DNA of 64,000 nucleotides from Fen-455 sp050012675. Lineage in GTDB: Bacteria > Actinomycetota > Acidimicrobiia > Acidimicrobiales > Bog-793. Each line of letters starts with the position of its first letter. Position 1 is the stretch's first letter. Both the position numbers and the translations under genes were made by a program. Below are positions 1-8,644 of the stretch, piece after piece. The stretch is taken from positions 46,517 to 110,516 of the forward strand of contig JBEKGS010000016.1 in assembly GCA_050012675.1 (NCBI GenBank), written 5' to 3'. Under the pieces are notes generated by a model. That model saw nothing but the letters and a program-made list of their open reading frames with translations. It did no database searches and was not told the origin of the DNA.

Positions 1-54
1 ACCTCTTCGGACCGAGCACCCGCGAAGCTGAAGCGACCAGGCAGCCGTGCCGGC

Positions 55-510
55 TCAGCCGGCGAGGGCGCTCGGAAAACGGGTCTCGAAGTCGAGAATC
101 GTGGCGTGATGCGGCGTGATGCCGATCCGCGTCCAACTCAAGCTCATTCCCTCCAGCTGTGCCACCCAGGCAGCTCCCTGATCGGGACCGAAGTAGCGCT
201 TCGCGGCCGCGGCGTACTCTGGCACGACCCCGTCGGCCTGCTGGACAGTTGCGGTGCCGCGTAGAAGCAGCGTGTGGTAGGGCCATGCGGAGCCGTCGAT
301 CGTCACCGCCACGTCGGGTCGTGTACCTAACACCTTCACCTTTGGTGCATTGGACGGAGAACCGATCACCACCTCTGTTCCCGTCCAGTGGAACCATACC
401 GGCACCACGCGCGGGGTTCCGTCTTTCCATGTGTACGCGAGCCTTGCCAGTTCTCTTGAGACCAGCAGTTCCTGCGCCACCTCGTCGTTCAGCACTTCCT
501 GGACGCCCAT
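55..510 (-). CDS. PPOX-fold (pyridoxamine 5'-phosphate oxidase family) protein
   Basis: A 151-residue protein with the split beta-barrel pattern of small flavin- or F420-binding PPOX proteins. The stretch GTPRVVPVWFHWTG followed by SPSNAPKVKVL and RPDVAVTIDG is the usual core of the family, and the C-terminal half keeps the LRGTATVQ strand. Members reduce or bind a flavin/deazaflavin cofactor, and the substrate is rarely known. I chose the ATG at 510 because a G-rich ribosome binding site (AGGGGGGCAGG) lies just upstream; a longer in-frame reading to 693 has no such site and an unlikely basic N-terminus. It is a single gene with no partner downstream in this window. Family assignment is good, cofactor choice is open. 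Confidence 0.8.
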   Translation of the reverse strand: MGVQEVLNDEVAQELLVSRELARLAYTWKDGTPRVVPVWFHWTGTEVVIGSPSNAPKVKVLGTRPDVAVTIDGSAWPYHTLLLRGTATVQQADGVVPEYAAAAKRYFGPDQGAAWVAQLEGMSLSWTRIGITPHHATILDFETRFPSALAG

Positions 511-693
511 GTCCTGCCCCCCTTTTCTGGGCCACCGGTGTGACCCTGCCCAACGGTAATCGACCCCGGTTCCCAAACTCTTCCCGATCTTGGGCTGAGC
601 GGACTGGCCGGTGAACACCCCCAAGACCGAACATATCCGCCGACCGCCGCGCCTCTTTGCGACGACGCGCCGACCTAGCGGACCTGCCCGCAA

Positions 694-728
694 GAGGGAG
701 GGCCCGTCGCCACGACGAGCCCTCCCTC
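694..728 (-). terminator. Rho-independent-type hairpin after secreted protein gene
   Basis: A perfect 10-bp inverted repeat (GAGGGAGGGC at 694-703, GCCCTCCCTC at 719-728) with a 15-nt loop sits 62 nt beyond the stop of the minus-strand secreted protein gene. There is no clear U-tract, as is common in GC-rich actinobacteria. It also separates that gene from the PPOX gene downstream. Confidence 0.6.
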
Positions 729-789
729 GGTCCCCTGTTCAGGAAGTGACCAGATGTCTACGAGCCTGGTCCGTTTCGAGCTACTGAGC

Positions 790-1494
790 TCAGCCCTGCC
801 ACCAGACCTGGCCGTTCTCAGTGTGATTTATCCAAGGGAACGTGTCTTCGGCATTGGCAAAGCATGTTCCGCTCCCCTGTAGGCCCGAGTAGGCGCCCGT
901 GCCTCCGGTGATCAGCCAGGTGCACTGTGGACCGGTCGTCAGTGGCTGGACCTGGACGGTCGTGCCGTTCGCGAGCTTGACCGGCACGACGCTGTTGGTC
1001 ATGTTGTAGGTCCCAGAGAAGCTGATGAAGATGTCGCCTTGGCGGCCTGCGATCGTGTGCGTGGCATAGACGGTGCTGAGCCCACCGGGCGAGCCGGGCG
1101 ACGAGGTGTACTGAGCAAACTGGTACTGACCCGCCGCGGGCGGAGGCACGAGGATGAAACCGCCGGCTGGCACCTTGTCGTTGCATTCTTGGCTCGCGGC
1201 GGCCACGCCGCCGCTCGTCATCGAATTCGGTGCGTGGTACTCGGTGTCGTTGTCCCACGTCGGCCCTCCGCCGGCGTCGTTGATCACCCCGGTGATCTTG
1301 AAGCAGTCCCACACCGTGCCGGAAAGCACATTTTCGCTTGGGGCAGCATCGAGCCAGGACTGGATGGTGATGGAGCCGGCCTGGCGTTGCTGTTTGCCGT
1401 TCGAGGTGCCTGCGCTGGCTACCTGCACTACCGCCAATGGAACGAGCACGGCCACAGCCGTCACGGCCAGAGTGGCAATGGTCCTTCTTTTCAT
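790..1494 (-). CDS. Secreted protein of unknown function
   Basis: A 234-residue exported protein. The N-terminus MKRRTIATLAVTAVAV continues into a hydrophobic stretch ending VASAGTS, a standard Sec signal peptide with an A-x-A cleavage site. The mature part is rich in Gly, Thr and Ser and carries VYATHTIAGRQGDIFISFSG and TWLITGGTGAYSGLQGSG. This resembles small secreted beta-barrel proteins (allene-oxide-cyclase-like or lipocalin-like) in which a TGGTGAY-type motif is common, but I cannot name it. The ATG at 1494 has GGGAG upstream; the longer reading to 1605 adds a non-signal extension. A strong hairpin follows the gene. It is transcribed away from the Crp-family regulator at 1933. Confidence 0.75.
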   Translation of the reverse strand: MKRRTIATLAVTAVAVLVPLAVVQVASAGTSNGKQQRQAGSITIQSWLDAAPSENVLSGTVWDCFKITGVINDAGGGPTWDNDTEYHAPNSMTSGGVAAASQECNDKVPAGGFILVPPPAAGQYQFAQYTSSPGSPGGLSTVYATHTIAGRQGDIFISFSGTYNMTNSVVPVKLANGTTVQVQPLTTGPQCTWLITGGTGAYSGLQGSGTCFANAEDTFPWINHTENGQVWWQG

Positions 1495-1932
1495 GGGTCT
1501 CCCTTTCAGTTGCCGATCAGAGCAGTCGGATCGCCGACTGCGGAAAGGCTGCGTTGGCACCGTTCCCGAATCCTTCCCGCGTTCGTGCCAGCAGGCGCCA
1601 AACATTCCCGGGTCTTGACGGGGCGACCGTCAGGACGTCTTGTCGGCCATGCCAGATCGCACTGTCCGGGCGCCTCGTGACGCCAGAGCATCTCCGAGCG
1701 AAGATATCTCTGGGGCAACCCGGTGACACTCCTTGGACCGCAAGACATGGGAGTCCTGCACGCCGGGACGCGAAGGAGGCGTCTTTGCACACTCCTGGCC
1801 CAGCCGGTGAGGCTTCTTGGATCCCGCCGTGCCTCATAGGTGCCCAAGTCGTAGGTTGTTGCCCCTTGTCGTCTCCGCTCTCATCTCGGACACTCGCTGC
1901 GCGCTGGTTGAGGACGGTGAGACAATCCCGTC
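1495..1932. other. Intergenic region between divergent genes
   Basis: About 440 bases separate the start of the secreted protein gene and the Crp-family gene. The region must hold both promoters, but I see no consensus -35/-10 pair and no Crp-type TGTGA-N6-TCACA site. Reading frames here have no recognisable content. Confidence 0.5.
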
Positions 1933-2592
1933 GTGGACTGGCCGCTGCTCGCAGAGCTGTCTGAGGAGGATCGCCGCCGCTTCCTCGCCATAGCCCGTCG
2001 GCGGAGGTTTGCCAAGAACGAGGTCGTCTTCCACGAGGGCGATCCAGGAGAGTCACTTCACCTGGTGGCGAAGGGCCGCTTTGCGGTATGGGCCAGCACT
2101 CCAGCCGGTGACACGACGATGCTACGTGTGATCGGTACCGGTGCCTTTTTCGGTGAGTTGGCACTTGTGGCAGATGCCGGCCGTCGCGTAGCGACAGTAG
2201 CGGCACTCGAACCAGCCGAAACCCTTTCGGTCGGGCGTGCGGACTTCGAACGGCTCCGGACAGTCCACACCTCTGTCAATCAAGTGCTCGTGGCTGCGCT
2301 CGCGACCGAGGTAAGGCGTCTTTCTGCCTTGGTCGTGGAAATGCTCCATGTGCCGGCGGAGATCCGCGTGCTGCGCCGCCTGCTTGCAGTAGCCGAGCTT
2401 TGGGGTGGAGCAAGACCAGGGCTGGTCGTGCCCTTCACCCAGGAGGACCTCGCCGGTTTAGCCGGAACGACCAGGCCGACCGTCAACCGGACGCTGCGCC
2501 AGGCGGAACTCGCTGGTCTGGTGATCCTGCACAGGAGTCGGATCGAGCTGGTCGACCCGATTGGCTTAGGCGCTCGGGCGCGGTTGCCCTGA
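1933..2592 (+). CDS. Crp/Fnr family transcriptional regulator
   Basis: A 219-residue cyclic-nucleotide-binding-type regulator. The N-terminal cNMP domain (about residues 5-120) has the glycine pattern FHEGDPGESLHLVAKGRFAV and GTGAFFGELALVADAGRR, including the GE of the phosphate-binding cassette. A long dimerisation helix follows, and the C-terminal winged helix is PFTQEDLAGLAGTTRPTVNR, with the recognition helix TRPTVNRTLRQ. The start is GTG (MDWPLLAEL). No Fe-S cysteines of the Fnr type are present, so it is more Crp-like; whether it binds cAMP, another ligand or none is not visible. It stands alone between a secreted protein gene and two unknown genes, so targets cannot be guessed from context. 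Confidence 0.88.
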   Translation: MDWPLLAELSEEDRRRFLAIARRRRFAKNEVVFHEGDPGESLHLVAKGRFAVWASTPAGDTTMLRVIGTGAFFGELALVADAGRRVATVAALEPAETLSVGRADFERLRTVHTSVNQVLVAALATEVRRLSALVVEMLHVPAEIRVLRRLLAVAELWGGARPGLVVPFTQEDLAGLAGTTRPTVNRTLRQAELAGLVILHRSRIELVDPIGLGARARLP

Positions 2593-2709
2593 AACAAGTG
2601 TGTCGGCGACGTCGCTCGGCGTGTGCGCGACGACACAGAGGCCAGTCTCCTGAATGCCCATGCTGAGGATGAGCTCGCCGCGAGCGGGCCAGACCGAGGG
2701 GGGACAGAT

Positions 2710-3336
2710 ATGGAGACGAAGAAGGTGGCGCGGCTGGTTCAGCCAAACGGGAGCAACTGCGCGGATCATTCTCAAGTCCCAAGGGCGAGCGGCAAGGCGC
2801 GCTCGGTTCGGACGGCTCGAGCAACCCGGCACGGAAGCGCTGTTGTCGCGGTGGCTTGTTCACTGGCCGTTGTAGCCACATCGATCGCACCGATGGCAGC
2901 GGCCTCCAGCTTGAGGCGAGAGCGCTCGACAGTGGCCAACAATGCAGTCGACCCCCAACTGGCGCGCTTGCACGAGACGAGAGGGGTCGGTCTAGGAATC
3001 GTGCTCGGCACGGAAAACTTCCTTCGCGTTTCTCCCGTCACGGCAGTTGCCAAGAATGACGGTCCGGTGGCGACCGACAATGGGGTCGACGCCCAACTGG
3101 CGGCAAGAAAGTCGGCCACGGTTCGTGCTGGCGACAAAGTGAGCCGCGCTCTAAGCCAGGTTGTCGCAGAGGAGGAACACCTCGGCCACGAGCGTTCGCG
3201 GCTGCGCACCCGGCTTTGTGGTTCATCGTCGCACCTTGTTCCGGGGGAACTCCGACGGCGGCGGGAACGTTTCGGGAACATCGCCTGCGTACCTTGCCTT
3301 CGAAAGCCGTCCCATAGCACGAAGGAGGCGAGATGA
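2710..3336 (+). CDS. Hypothetical protein with N-terminal hydrophobic segment
   Basis: I do not recognise this protein (208 residues from the ATG at 2710, which has a GAGGGGGGACAG ribosome site; an upstream ATG at 2623 is in frame). A basic N-terminus leads into a hydrophobic segment near residues 40-65 (VVAVACSLAVVATSIAPMAA), which would be a late signal anchor. The following part holds two similar short units, NNAVDPQLARLHETR and DNGVDAQLAARKSAT, about 46 residues apart. Both the amino-acid unit and its DNA are repeated. The C-terminal part is Arg-rich with three cysteines. The next gene starts inside its stop codon (ATGA overlap), which supports translation of both. It may be export-related or not a real gene. 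Confidence 0.4.
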   Translation: METKKVARLVQPNGSNCADHSQVPRASGKARSVRTARATRHGSAVVAVACSLAVVATSIAPMAAASSLRRERSTVANNAVDPQLARLHETRGVGLGIVLGTENFLRVSPVTAVAKNDGPVATDNGVDAQLAARKSATVRAGDKVSRALSQVVAEEEHLGHERSRLRTRLCGSSSHLVPGELRRRRERFGNIACVPCLRKPSHSTKEAR

Positions 3337-3671
3337 TCCCCGCCCACAGGTTTCACGAGCTAGAGCGCACCAGGACCAAGGCCGAAGAGCGGGCCTCCGA
3401 CCTTCGTATGAGCGAGATGGCCGCGGCCATCGCGCAGCTGGGCTCATTGCTCATCGTGCCGCTTCGCTTTCTGCGCCGCCTCGGCCAACACACACCCGTC
3501 AGGTGGACGGCCAAGCGGACCCTGACGACCGCGACCGAGGGGCAGTCGCTCGAAACCGGGCGAGCGCCGTCTGTCGATTCTCCGGCATCGTTTCCTCGCT
3601 GGTGGACCTTCGACACCTACGTCCCAGGCGACGCGCACGCCGTGTCGGAGGATGGACCGTTTAGCTCCTAG
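3333..3671 (+). CDS. Small hypothetical protein
   Basis: A 112-residue reading frame whose ATG overlaps the stop of the preceding gene (ATGA) and which has GGAGGCG upstream. The N-terminal 55 residues are a charged, helix-forming segment (ELERTRTKAEERASDLRMSE) followed by a hydrophobic LGSLLIVPLRFLRRL stretch. The rest is low in structure. No family is recognised. Translational coupling to the upstream unknown gene is the only support for expression. The pair lies between a Crp-type regulator and the amino-sugar genes. Confidence 0.4.
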   Translation: MIPAHRFHELERTRTKAEERASDLRMSEMAAAIAQLGSLLIVPLRFLRRLGQHTPVRWTAKRTLTTATEGQSLETGRAPSVDSPASFPRWWTFDTYVPGDAHAVSEDGPFSS

Positions 3672-3872
3672 GACAGCTCGCGTGTTCAGGCCTCCCGTCC
3701 GCTTACAAGTCCAGTCTGAGGTGAGGGTGCAAAGCACCTGCAAGGAAACGCCCCCCAAGGGCCTGGCGATGACCCAGTCGAAAGCCCGGAACCATGAGCA
3801 CCCGGAGATAGACGGCCGGCGCGAGACCATCGTAGGATTCACGCCAGCCCACCGCTTGTGACCGGAACATCA

Positions 3873-3881
3873 GGTCAGACC
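3873..3881. promoter_or_regulatory. Possible GntR-type operator core upstream of nagA-like gene
   Basis: GGTC-A-GACC forms a short perfect inverted repeat 11 nt before the nagA-like ATG. GntR regulators of amino-sugar genes (DasR/NagR) bind a core of GGTC-TA-GACC. The site here is one base shorter and may be chance. Confidence 0.2.
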
Positions 3882-3892
3882 GAAATGGAACC

Positions 3893-5008
3893 ATGCCGGA
3901 CCTTGTTGCCCGATCACTGATCACCGACCGCACCTACAGCATCACTCTCGGCCGAGGGGCGGCTCGGCTCATGCAGGTCGCAGATCCTGCGGCCGTCGGC
4001 GACGAGCACATGATCCCGGGAATGTTCGATCTTCAGGTCAACGGGGCGGGGCAGTCCGACCTGAGCTCCCCCGACATCACAGCAGCCGAGGTAGCAGAGC
4101 TCGCAATGTCGCAGTGGAAGCTCGGTACCTGCCGATTCTGCCCCACGATAGTCACCGGGCCGCAAGACCGAACTCTGAACAGCCTGGAAGTGGTTGCGAG
4201 AGCTAGAGAAGAGGACTCTCTGCTGGCTTACGCGATGCCGTTCATTCACATGGAGGGACCGCATATCTCCGCCCTCGAGGGCCCGAGGGGTGCTCATGAT
4301 CCTGCACATGTCAGGCCGCCGGACCTGGGAGAGTTCGAGGACTGGCAACGAGCCGCCAAAGGCGCCATCGGGATGGTCACACTTGCGCCGGAACTCCCCG
4401 GGGCCCTCGAGTACATAAAGGCCCTGAGGAAGATGGGCGTTGTCGTGGCCGTCGGCCACACGGCCGCGACCCCGAGCGAGATAAAGCTTGCTGTGTCGGC
4501 CGGAGCGCGTTGCGCCACCCACCTCGGAAATGGATGCGAGGCCATCCTGGCGCGCCATCCGAACCGCATATGGACCCAGCTTGCGGAAAGGAAGCTGTAC
4601 GCGACCTTCATAGGCGACGGTCACCATCTGGACGACGACACGCTCACCGCCATGCTGGCCGCCAAAGGAGCCGGGCGGAGCATTCTTGTAAGCGACGGGG
4701 TTGCCACTCCAAACCTCGAGTTTGCAAGCCGAGACGTGTCTCGAAGACTGGAACTGCCCGGAACCCCTTATCTGGCAGGCTCTTCAGTGGCTCTGTTGCC
4801 CGCCCTCGTCGCGCTCGTAGGGAGGCGACGACTGAGTTGGAGACGCGCGGCGCGTTTGGCGTCGATCAATCCGTGGACGCTAATGGCGCGCGAGGGCGTC
4901 GGCGGACGCTTCGGTTTCGAGCCGGCAGATGTGAGCATCGTCCGCTTCCAGGAGGAAGGACCTGCGATAGGCGGGGTCGTCGTGGACGGCGTGCACATCA
5001 CGCCGTGA
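3893..5008 (+). CDS. nagA: N-acetylglucosamine-6-phosphate deacetylase family amidohydrolase
   Basis: A 371-residue amidohydrolase with the NagA signature set in order: PGMFDLQVNGAG, the metal ligand Glu in HMEGPH, VGHTAA (His ligand), THLGNG (second His, where most NagA proteins have THLFNAM), GDGHHL and the catalytic Asp in LVSDGVAT. It should remove the acetyl group from GlcNAc-6-phosphate or a related N-acetylated sugar phosphate in the cytoplasm, giving the amino-sugar phosphate used by the deaminase encoded 77 nt downstream. The altered THLGNG segment leaves room for a different substrate. It heads a probable three-gene operon with nagB and an esterase-like hydrolase. Assignment to the family is firm, exact substrate less so. 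Confidence 0.85.
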   Translation: MPDLVARSLITDRTYSITLGRGAARLMQVADPAAVGDEHMIPGMFDLQVNGAGQSDLSSPDITAAEVAELAMSQWKLGTCRFCPTIVTGPQDRTLNSLEVVARAREEDSLLAYAMPFIHMEGPHISALEGPRGAHDPAHVRPPDLGEFEDWQRAAKGAIGMVTLAPELPGALEYIKALRKMGVVVAVGHTAATPSEIKLAVSAGARCATHLGNGCEAILARHPNRIWTQLAERKLYATFIGDGHHLDDDTLTAMLAAKGAGRSILVSDGVATPNLEFASRDVSRRLELPGTPYLAGSSVALLPALVALVGRRRLSWRRAARLASINPWTLMAREGVGGRFGFEPADVSIVRFQEEGPAIGGVVVDGVHITP

Positions 5009-5085
5009 ACAGCGCGACCACCATCACCGGTCGGCGCACCGGGAGGACTCGTACCAGAAAGACTGAAGAGAAGGGGTGAGCGGCG

Positions 5086-5952
5086 ATGGGGACTGTTCAA
5101 GACGGCCAGGAATCGACGACTGGGAGCCAAGAGCCACATGGAAACCAGCGCCACGTCGGCGCAGGACCATCGTACGAGCCAGCCGCTTGCGATACGAAGA
5201 TGACTGTACGAGTCTTCGGAACCAGTCGCGAGATGGGAGCTGAAGCGGCAAAGCACACCGCCGACGCGCTCCGCAGCGCCCTAAGAGACGACGGTGTGGC
5301 ACGGATGATCATGGCTACAGGGAACTCGCAGCTCGAGTTCGTGGAAGCCCTCCGGGAGCACTCAGAGGTGCCCTGGGGGAGCGTCACCGTCTTTCACATG
5401 GACGAGTACATAGGCATGGCTTCGTCGCACCCGGCAAGCTTCGCCCGCTGGCTGAAGGAAAAGGTGAGCGACTGGTTGCAGCCTGGGACGGTTCATTACA
5501 TAAACGGGCAAGCTCGGGACCTGGACGCGGAGTGCCACCGGTACGAGGAGCTTCTGAAAGAGGCGCCGATAGCACTCACCTGCATGGGCATAGGGGAGAA
5601 CGGTCATATCGCCTTCAACGAGCCCGACGCGACGGACTTCAAGGACGAGCATTGGACCCGTCTCATATCCCTGGACGATGCCAGCCGGGTGCAGCAGGTC
5701 GTCGAGGGCCACTTCTCGACCGTTGCAGAGGTGCCCGAGAGGGCGATCACCCTGACTGTCCCGGCACTGCTGTCAGCCCGTTTGGTCCAGATCGTGGTAC
5801 CGGGTGTTCGAAAGGCGAACGCCGTGCGGCAGGCGCTGCACGGTCCCGTGTCGCCCAATTGCCCTGCCTCGATACTCAGGCAGCTGGCGAACGCGACGTT
5901 GTTCCTCGATGAGGACTCAAGTGGTCAGGCCGACCACAAAGCCGGGCGGTAG
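5086..5952 (+). CDS. nagB: Glucosamine-6-phosphate deaminase
   Basis: A 288-residue member of the NagB/6-phosphogluconolactonase fold. It has FHMDEYIGM (catalytic Asp region), the lid/active-site motif GIGENGHIAFNEP with its catalytic Glu and His, and the late sugar-phosphate segment VPGVRKANAV. The reaction is glucosamine-6-phosphate to fructose-6-phosphate plus ammonia, the step after NagA. The N-terminus is about 40 residues longer than usual; the core begins at MTVRVFG, so the true start could be that internal ATG, although the ATG at 5086 also has GGGGTGAG upstream. A CCGGGC/GCCCGG hairpin spans the stop codon (5942-5961), with no U-tract. The pair nagA-nagB marks this block as amino-sugar catabolism. 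Confidence 0.88.
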   Translation: MGTVQDGQESTTGSQEPHGNQRHVGAGPSYEPAACDTKMTVRVFGTSREMGAEAAKHTADALRSALRDDGVARMIMATGNSQLEFVEALREHSEVPWGSVTVFHMDEYIGMASSHPASFARWLKEKVSDWLQPGTVHYINGQARDLDAECHRYEELLKEAPIALTCMGIGENGHIAFNEPDATDFKDEHWTRLISLDDASRVQQVVEGHFSTVAEVPERAITLTVPALLSARLVQIVVPGVRKANAVRQALHGPVSPNCPASILRQLANATLFLDEDSSGQADHKAGR

Positions 5953-6026
5953 AAAGCCCGGGGCGGTTCGCTGGCGCCTACGCGTCGAGTCGAGCTGGTC
6001 TCGGCAATAGGCGGAGGAGGCGCTCT

Positions 6027-7193
6027 GTGGGGCTGTATCGCAGACTCGGGTATTTCAGCGACTTGGTCGCGTTCGCGAAGGACCAGGCGGCACTACTGGC
6101 GACCGAGGACCTGGCCGAGTTGACGCCGGCAGAGGTGCGCAACGTGCTCGGGTTCTCGGGAGACAGCCCGCCTATCGACGTAGCACTCGAGGACACCTGG
6201 ACGACAGGCGAGCTCGTGGGCGAGAGTCTTTCCTGGTCGGTCGGATATGGTCCGCGCACCCGAGCGTGGCTCCTCCGTCCGGCGCATGCGAGTGCACCTT
6301 TGCCAGGCGTTCTGGCCCTCCATGACCATGGGGGGTTCAAGTTCCTCGGGCGAGAGAAGATTGCAGATGGTCCGGAGGGTCCCGACGAGGCTGTGCTCGA
6401 GTTCCGGCACCAGTTCTACGACGGTCGCGCGTTTGCCAACGAGCTCGCCCGGCGCGGATTCGCGGTCCTCGTCCATGACGCCTTCTTGTGGGGGAGCCGG
6501 CGTTTCGAGATTGGACTGATGCAAGAAGAAGTGGGCGACGACCTCCCCGAACCGTGGACGGCTCCCGATGCCCTCAGCGCGAGCACTCCCGCGAGCGTGG
6601 CTGAATACAACCGCTTGGCGGCACGACACGAGCACGTGGTGGCGAAGTACTGCGCGGTGCTCGGAACCAGTCTTGCCGGGATCGTCGCCTATGAGGACCG
6701 GGTGGCGCTCGAGTACCTACGATCCAGGCCAGAGGTGTCGGGCGAGTCACTGGGCTGCATAGGGCTGTCGGGCGGCGGATGTCGGTCGGCTCTGCTCAAT
6801 GCGGTATCGCCGCACATCGGTGCCGCAGTAGTCGTGGGCATGATGACGACCTATGAGGGCCTCCTGGACAGGCACATAGGCTCGCACACCTGGATGTTCT
6901 TCCCACCGGGGCTTGGCCAGCGGCGGGACTGGCCAGAGCTTGCGTCGTGCAGGGCGCCTACGCCGCTCATGGTCTTGTACACGCGGGGAGATCAGCTTTT
7001 TTCGCTCAAGGGGATGCAAGACGCCCACGAACAGATCGCCGCGAGATACGCGAGCTCTGGGCATCGTCAAGCCTACGTGGGCACCTTTTACGACGGTGGG
7101 CACAAGTTCGACCGTGAGATGCAAGAAGCGGCGTTTGATTTTCTTGCAAGCAGGCTCCGACCGTCTGGCGACCAGCCGGGGGTCCGGGCCTAG
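6027..7193 (+). CDS. Alpha/beta hydrolase (acetyl-xylan-esterase / dienelactone-hydrolase-like)
   Basis: A 388-residue alpha/beta hydrolase. It shows an oxyanion-hole-type HDHGGFKFLGREK segment, the nucleophile elbow GLSGGG, an acidic residue after strand 7 (YTRGDQLFSL) and the catalytic His in DGGHKFD. The about 100-residue N-terminal extension and the insert between strand 4 and the nucleophile resemble the large bacterial esterases that remove acyl groups from sugars. It lies 74 nt after nagB and probably belongs to the same transcript, so an O-deacetylase or de-esterifying role on the sugar entering the Nag pathway is a reasonable inference. No signal peptide is visible, so it acts in the cytoplasm. 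Confidence 0.75.
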   Translation: MGLYRRLGYFSDLVAFAKDQAALLATEDLAELTPAEVRNVLGFSGDSPPIDVALEDTWTTGELVGESLSWSVGYGPRTRAWLLRPAHASAPLPGVLALHDHGGFKFLGREKIADGPEGPDEAVLEFRHQFYDGRAFANELARRGFAVLVHDAFLWGSRRFEIGLMQEEVGDDLPEPWTAPDALSASTPASVAEYNRLAARHEHVVAKYCAVLGTSLAGIVAYEDRVALEYLRSRPEVSGESLGCIGLSGGGCRSALLNAVSPHIGAAVVVGMMTTYEGLLDRHIGSHTWMFFPPGLGQRRDWPELASCRAPTPLMVLYTRGDQLFSLKGMQDAHEQIAARYASSGHRQAYVGTFYDGGHKFDREMQEAAFDFLASRLRPSGDQPGVRA

Positions 7194-7278
7194 GTGCCTC
7201 GGGGACAGGAGCTCCGGCCAAAGGAGACCGACACTCGCACTACGGCCCTAGACGTTGTGGAGGACCCGAACCCGGCGA

Positions 7279-8364
7279 TCACCGCTGCACCCGGGCCGAG
7301 CCGCCCGTCGCGAGGTCCCGCACCTGCTGGAGCGTCGCCATGGTCGTGTCGCCTGGGAAGGTCGTGAGCAGGGCACCATGGGCCCAGCCGAGATCGACCG
7401 CGGCCTGAGGTTCCTCACCGGTCAACAGGCCGTAGAAGAGGCCCGACGCGAATCCGTCCCCGCCGCCCACGCGATCGAGCACGTCGAGGTCACAGGTCGG
7501 TGACCGGTAGGTCTCGCCGTCGATCGAGGCCACCGCGGCCCAGCGGTGCCGGCTGGCCGAGGTCACCTCTCGAAGCGTCGTCGCCAGCACTTTGATCTTC
7601 GGGTAGGTGTCGAGAACGCTTGCGATCATGGCGCTGAAGGCGCTCGAGTCGAGAGCCGATTCGCGGCCCACGGCGGGACCGGGGATGCCGAGAGCTTCCT
7701 GCAGGTCCTCCTCGTTTCCCACGAGCACGTCGACGTTCTCGACGATGCGCTTGAATATCGGTACCGCCTGCTCGCGCCCGCCCCGGACGCTCCAAAGCTT
7801 GGGGCGGTAGTTGAGGTCGAACGAGACCACGGCCCCGGCGTGCTTGGCGGCTTGCATGGCCTCGATGGTGAGCTCGCCCGTGCTTTGCGACAGCGCCGCG
7901 AAGATCCCGCCGCTATGGAACCAGCGCAAGCCTTTGGAGAAGATCTCACTCCAGTCGAAGTCTCCCGGCTTCAGCTCTGCGGCCGCCTCGTTCGCCCTGT
8001 TGTAGAACACGACCGGGGCCCGCACCCCGTATCCGTCATCGCTGTAGACAGTCGCCATGTTCGGTCCCAGCACGCCGTCATGGGCGAAGAACTTGTAGAA
8101 CGGCGTCACCCCTTTGGCCCGCACGCCCTCGGCGATCAAGTCCCCGATCGGGTACTCGACCATGGCGCTCACCATCCCGGTGCGCAGCCCAAAGCAGTCG
8201 GCGAGGTTGGCGGCGACGTTGAACTCGGCGCCGCTCACGTAGATGCGGCACTGCGTCGCCTTGCGGAAAGGGATCACGCCCGGGTCGAGACGATGGTTCA
8301 GGGCACCGAGAGCCACGAAGTCGAAGGCGGCGCCTTGTTGGATGTTGAGGCCGTACTTCATCAT
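7279..8364 (-). CDS. PfkB-family sugar kinase
   Basis: A 361-residue ribokinase-like kinase, closest by eye to 2-keto-3-deoxygluconate kinases. The N-terminal substrate region is VSGAEFNVAANLADCFGLRTG, and the C-terminal signature DRVGGGDGFASG carries the GxGD-type anion hole and catalytic Asp. SFDLNYRPKLW and NVDVLVGNEEDL are the usual central motifs. I chose the double ATG at 8364/8361 (MMKYGLNI) because the family core starts there; the longer frame to 8442 adds a basic tail with no conserved content, and neither start has a good ribosome site. It follows the SIS gene at a 280-nt distance, an unusually wide gap for an operon. Its likely job is to phosphorylate the sugar handled by the cluster. 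Confidence 0.82.
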   Translation of the reverse strand: MMKYGLNIQQGAAFDFVALGALNHRLDPGVIPFRKATQCRIYVSGAEFNVAANLADCFGLRTGMVSAMVEYPIGDLIAEGVRAKGVTPFYKFFAHDGVLGPNMATVYSDDGYGVRAPVVFYNRANEAAAELKPGDFDWSEIFSKGLRWFHSGGIFAALSQSTGELTIEAMQAAKHAGAVVSFDLNYRPKLWSVRGGREQAVPIFKRIVENVDVLVGNEEDLQEALGIPGPAVGRESALDSSAFSAMIASVLDTYPKIKVLATTLREVTSASRHRWAAVASIDGETYRSPTCDLDVLDRVGGGDGFASGLFYGLLTGEEPQAAVDLGWAHGALLTTFPGDTTMATLQQVRDLATGGSARVQR

Positions 8365-8644
8365 GAGGGAAGCTTCATGCAGCCGACAGGGTGGGATCAA
8401 CTGTTTCTGGCGCGCAAGCTGTGCTCTGGTCGGCGCCGGCATCCGATGTGTCGTTCGGGCGCTGGTACGTCGCGTTCGCAGGCCTCACCTTCATCTGGTC
8501 GCGCATGGCAACGTCCTCGCGCTCTTCATCGGGGGCGGGGCGCTCCGAAGAGCTCCGGGATGCCGGTGATGTCGCGCTCGAGCACCGGACTCGCCGCACA
8601 TGCTCGGAGGCACTCCGGGCTTTCCTCGACCTGTGCCGGCTGGT

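Noticed and set aside
5942..5961. CCGGGC/GCCCGG hairpin over the nagB stop codon as terminator
   Set aside because: No U-tract, a stem of just 6 bp, and the next gene follows 74 nt later on the same strand.
8365..8644. Search for a hidden gene between the SIS and kinase genes
   Set aside because: The 280 bases have open frames on both strands but no conserved content or ribosome site.
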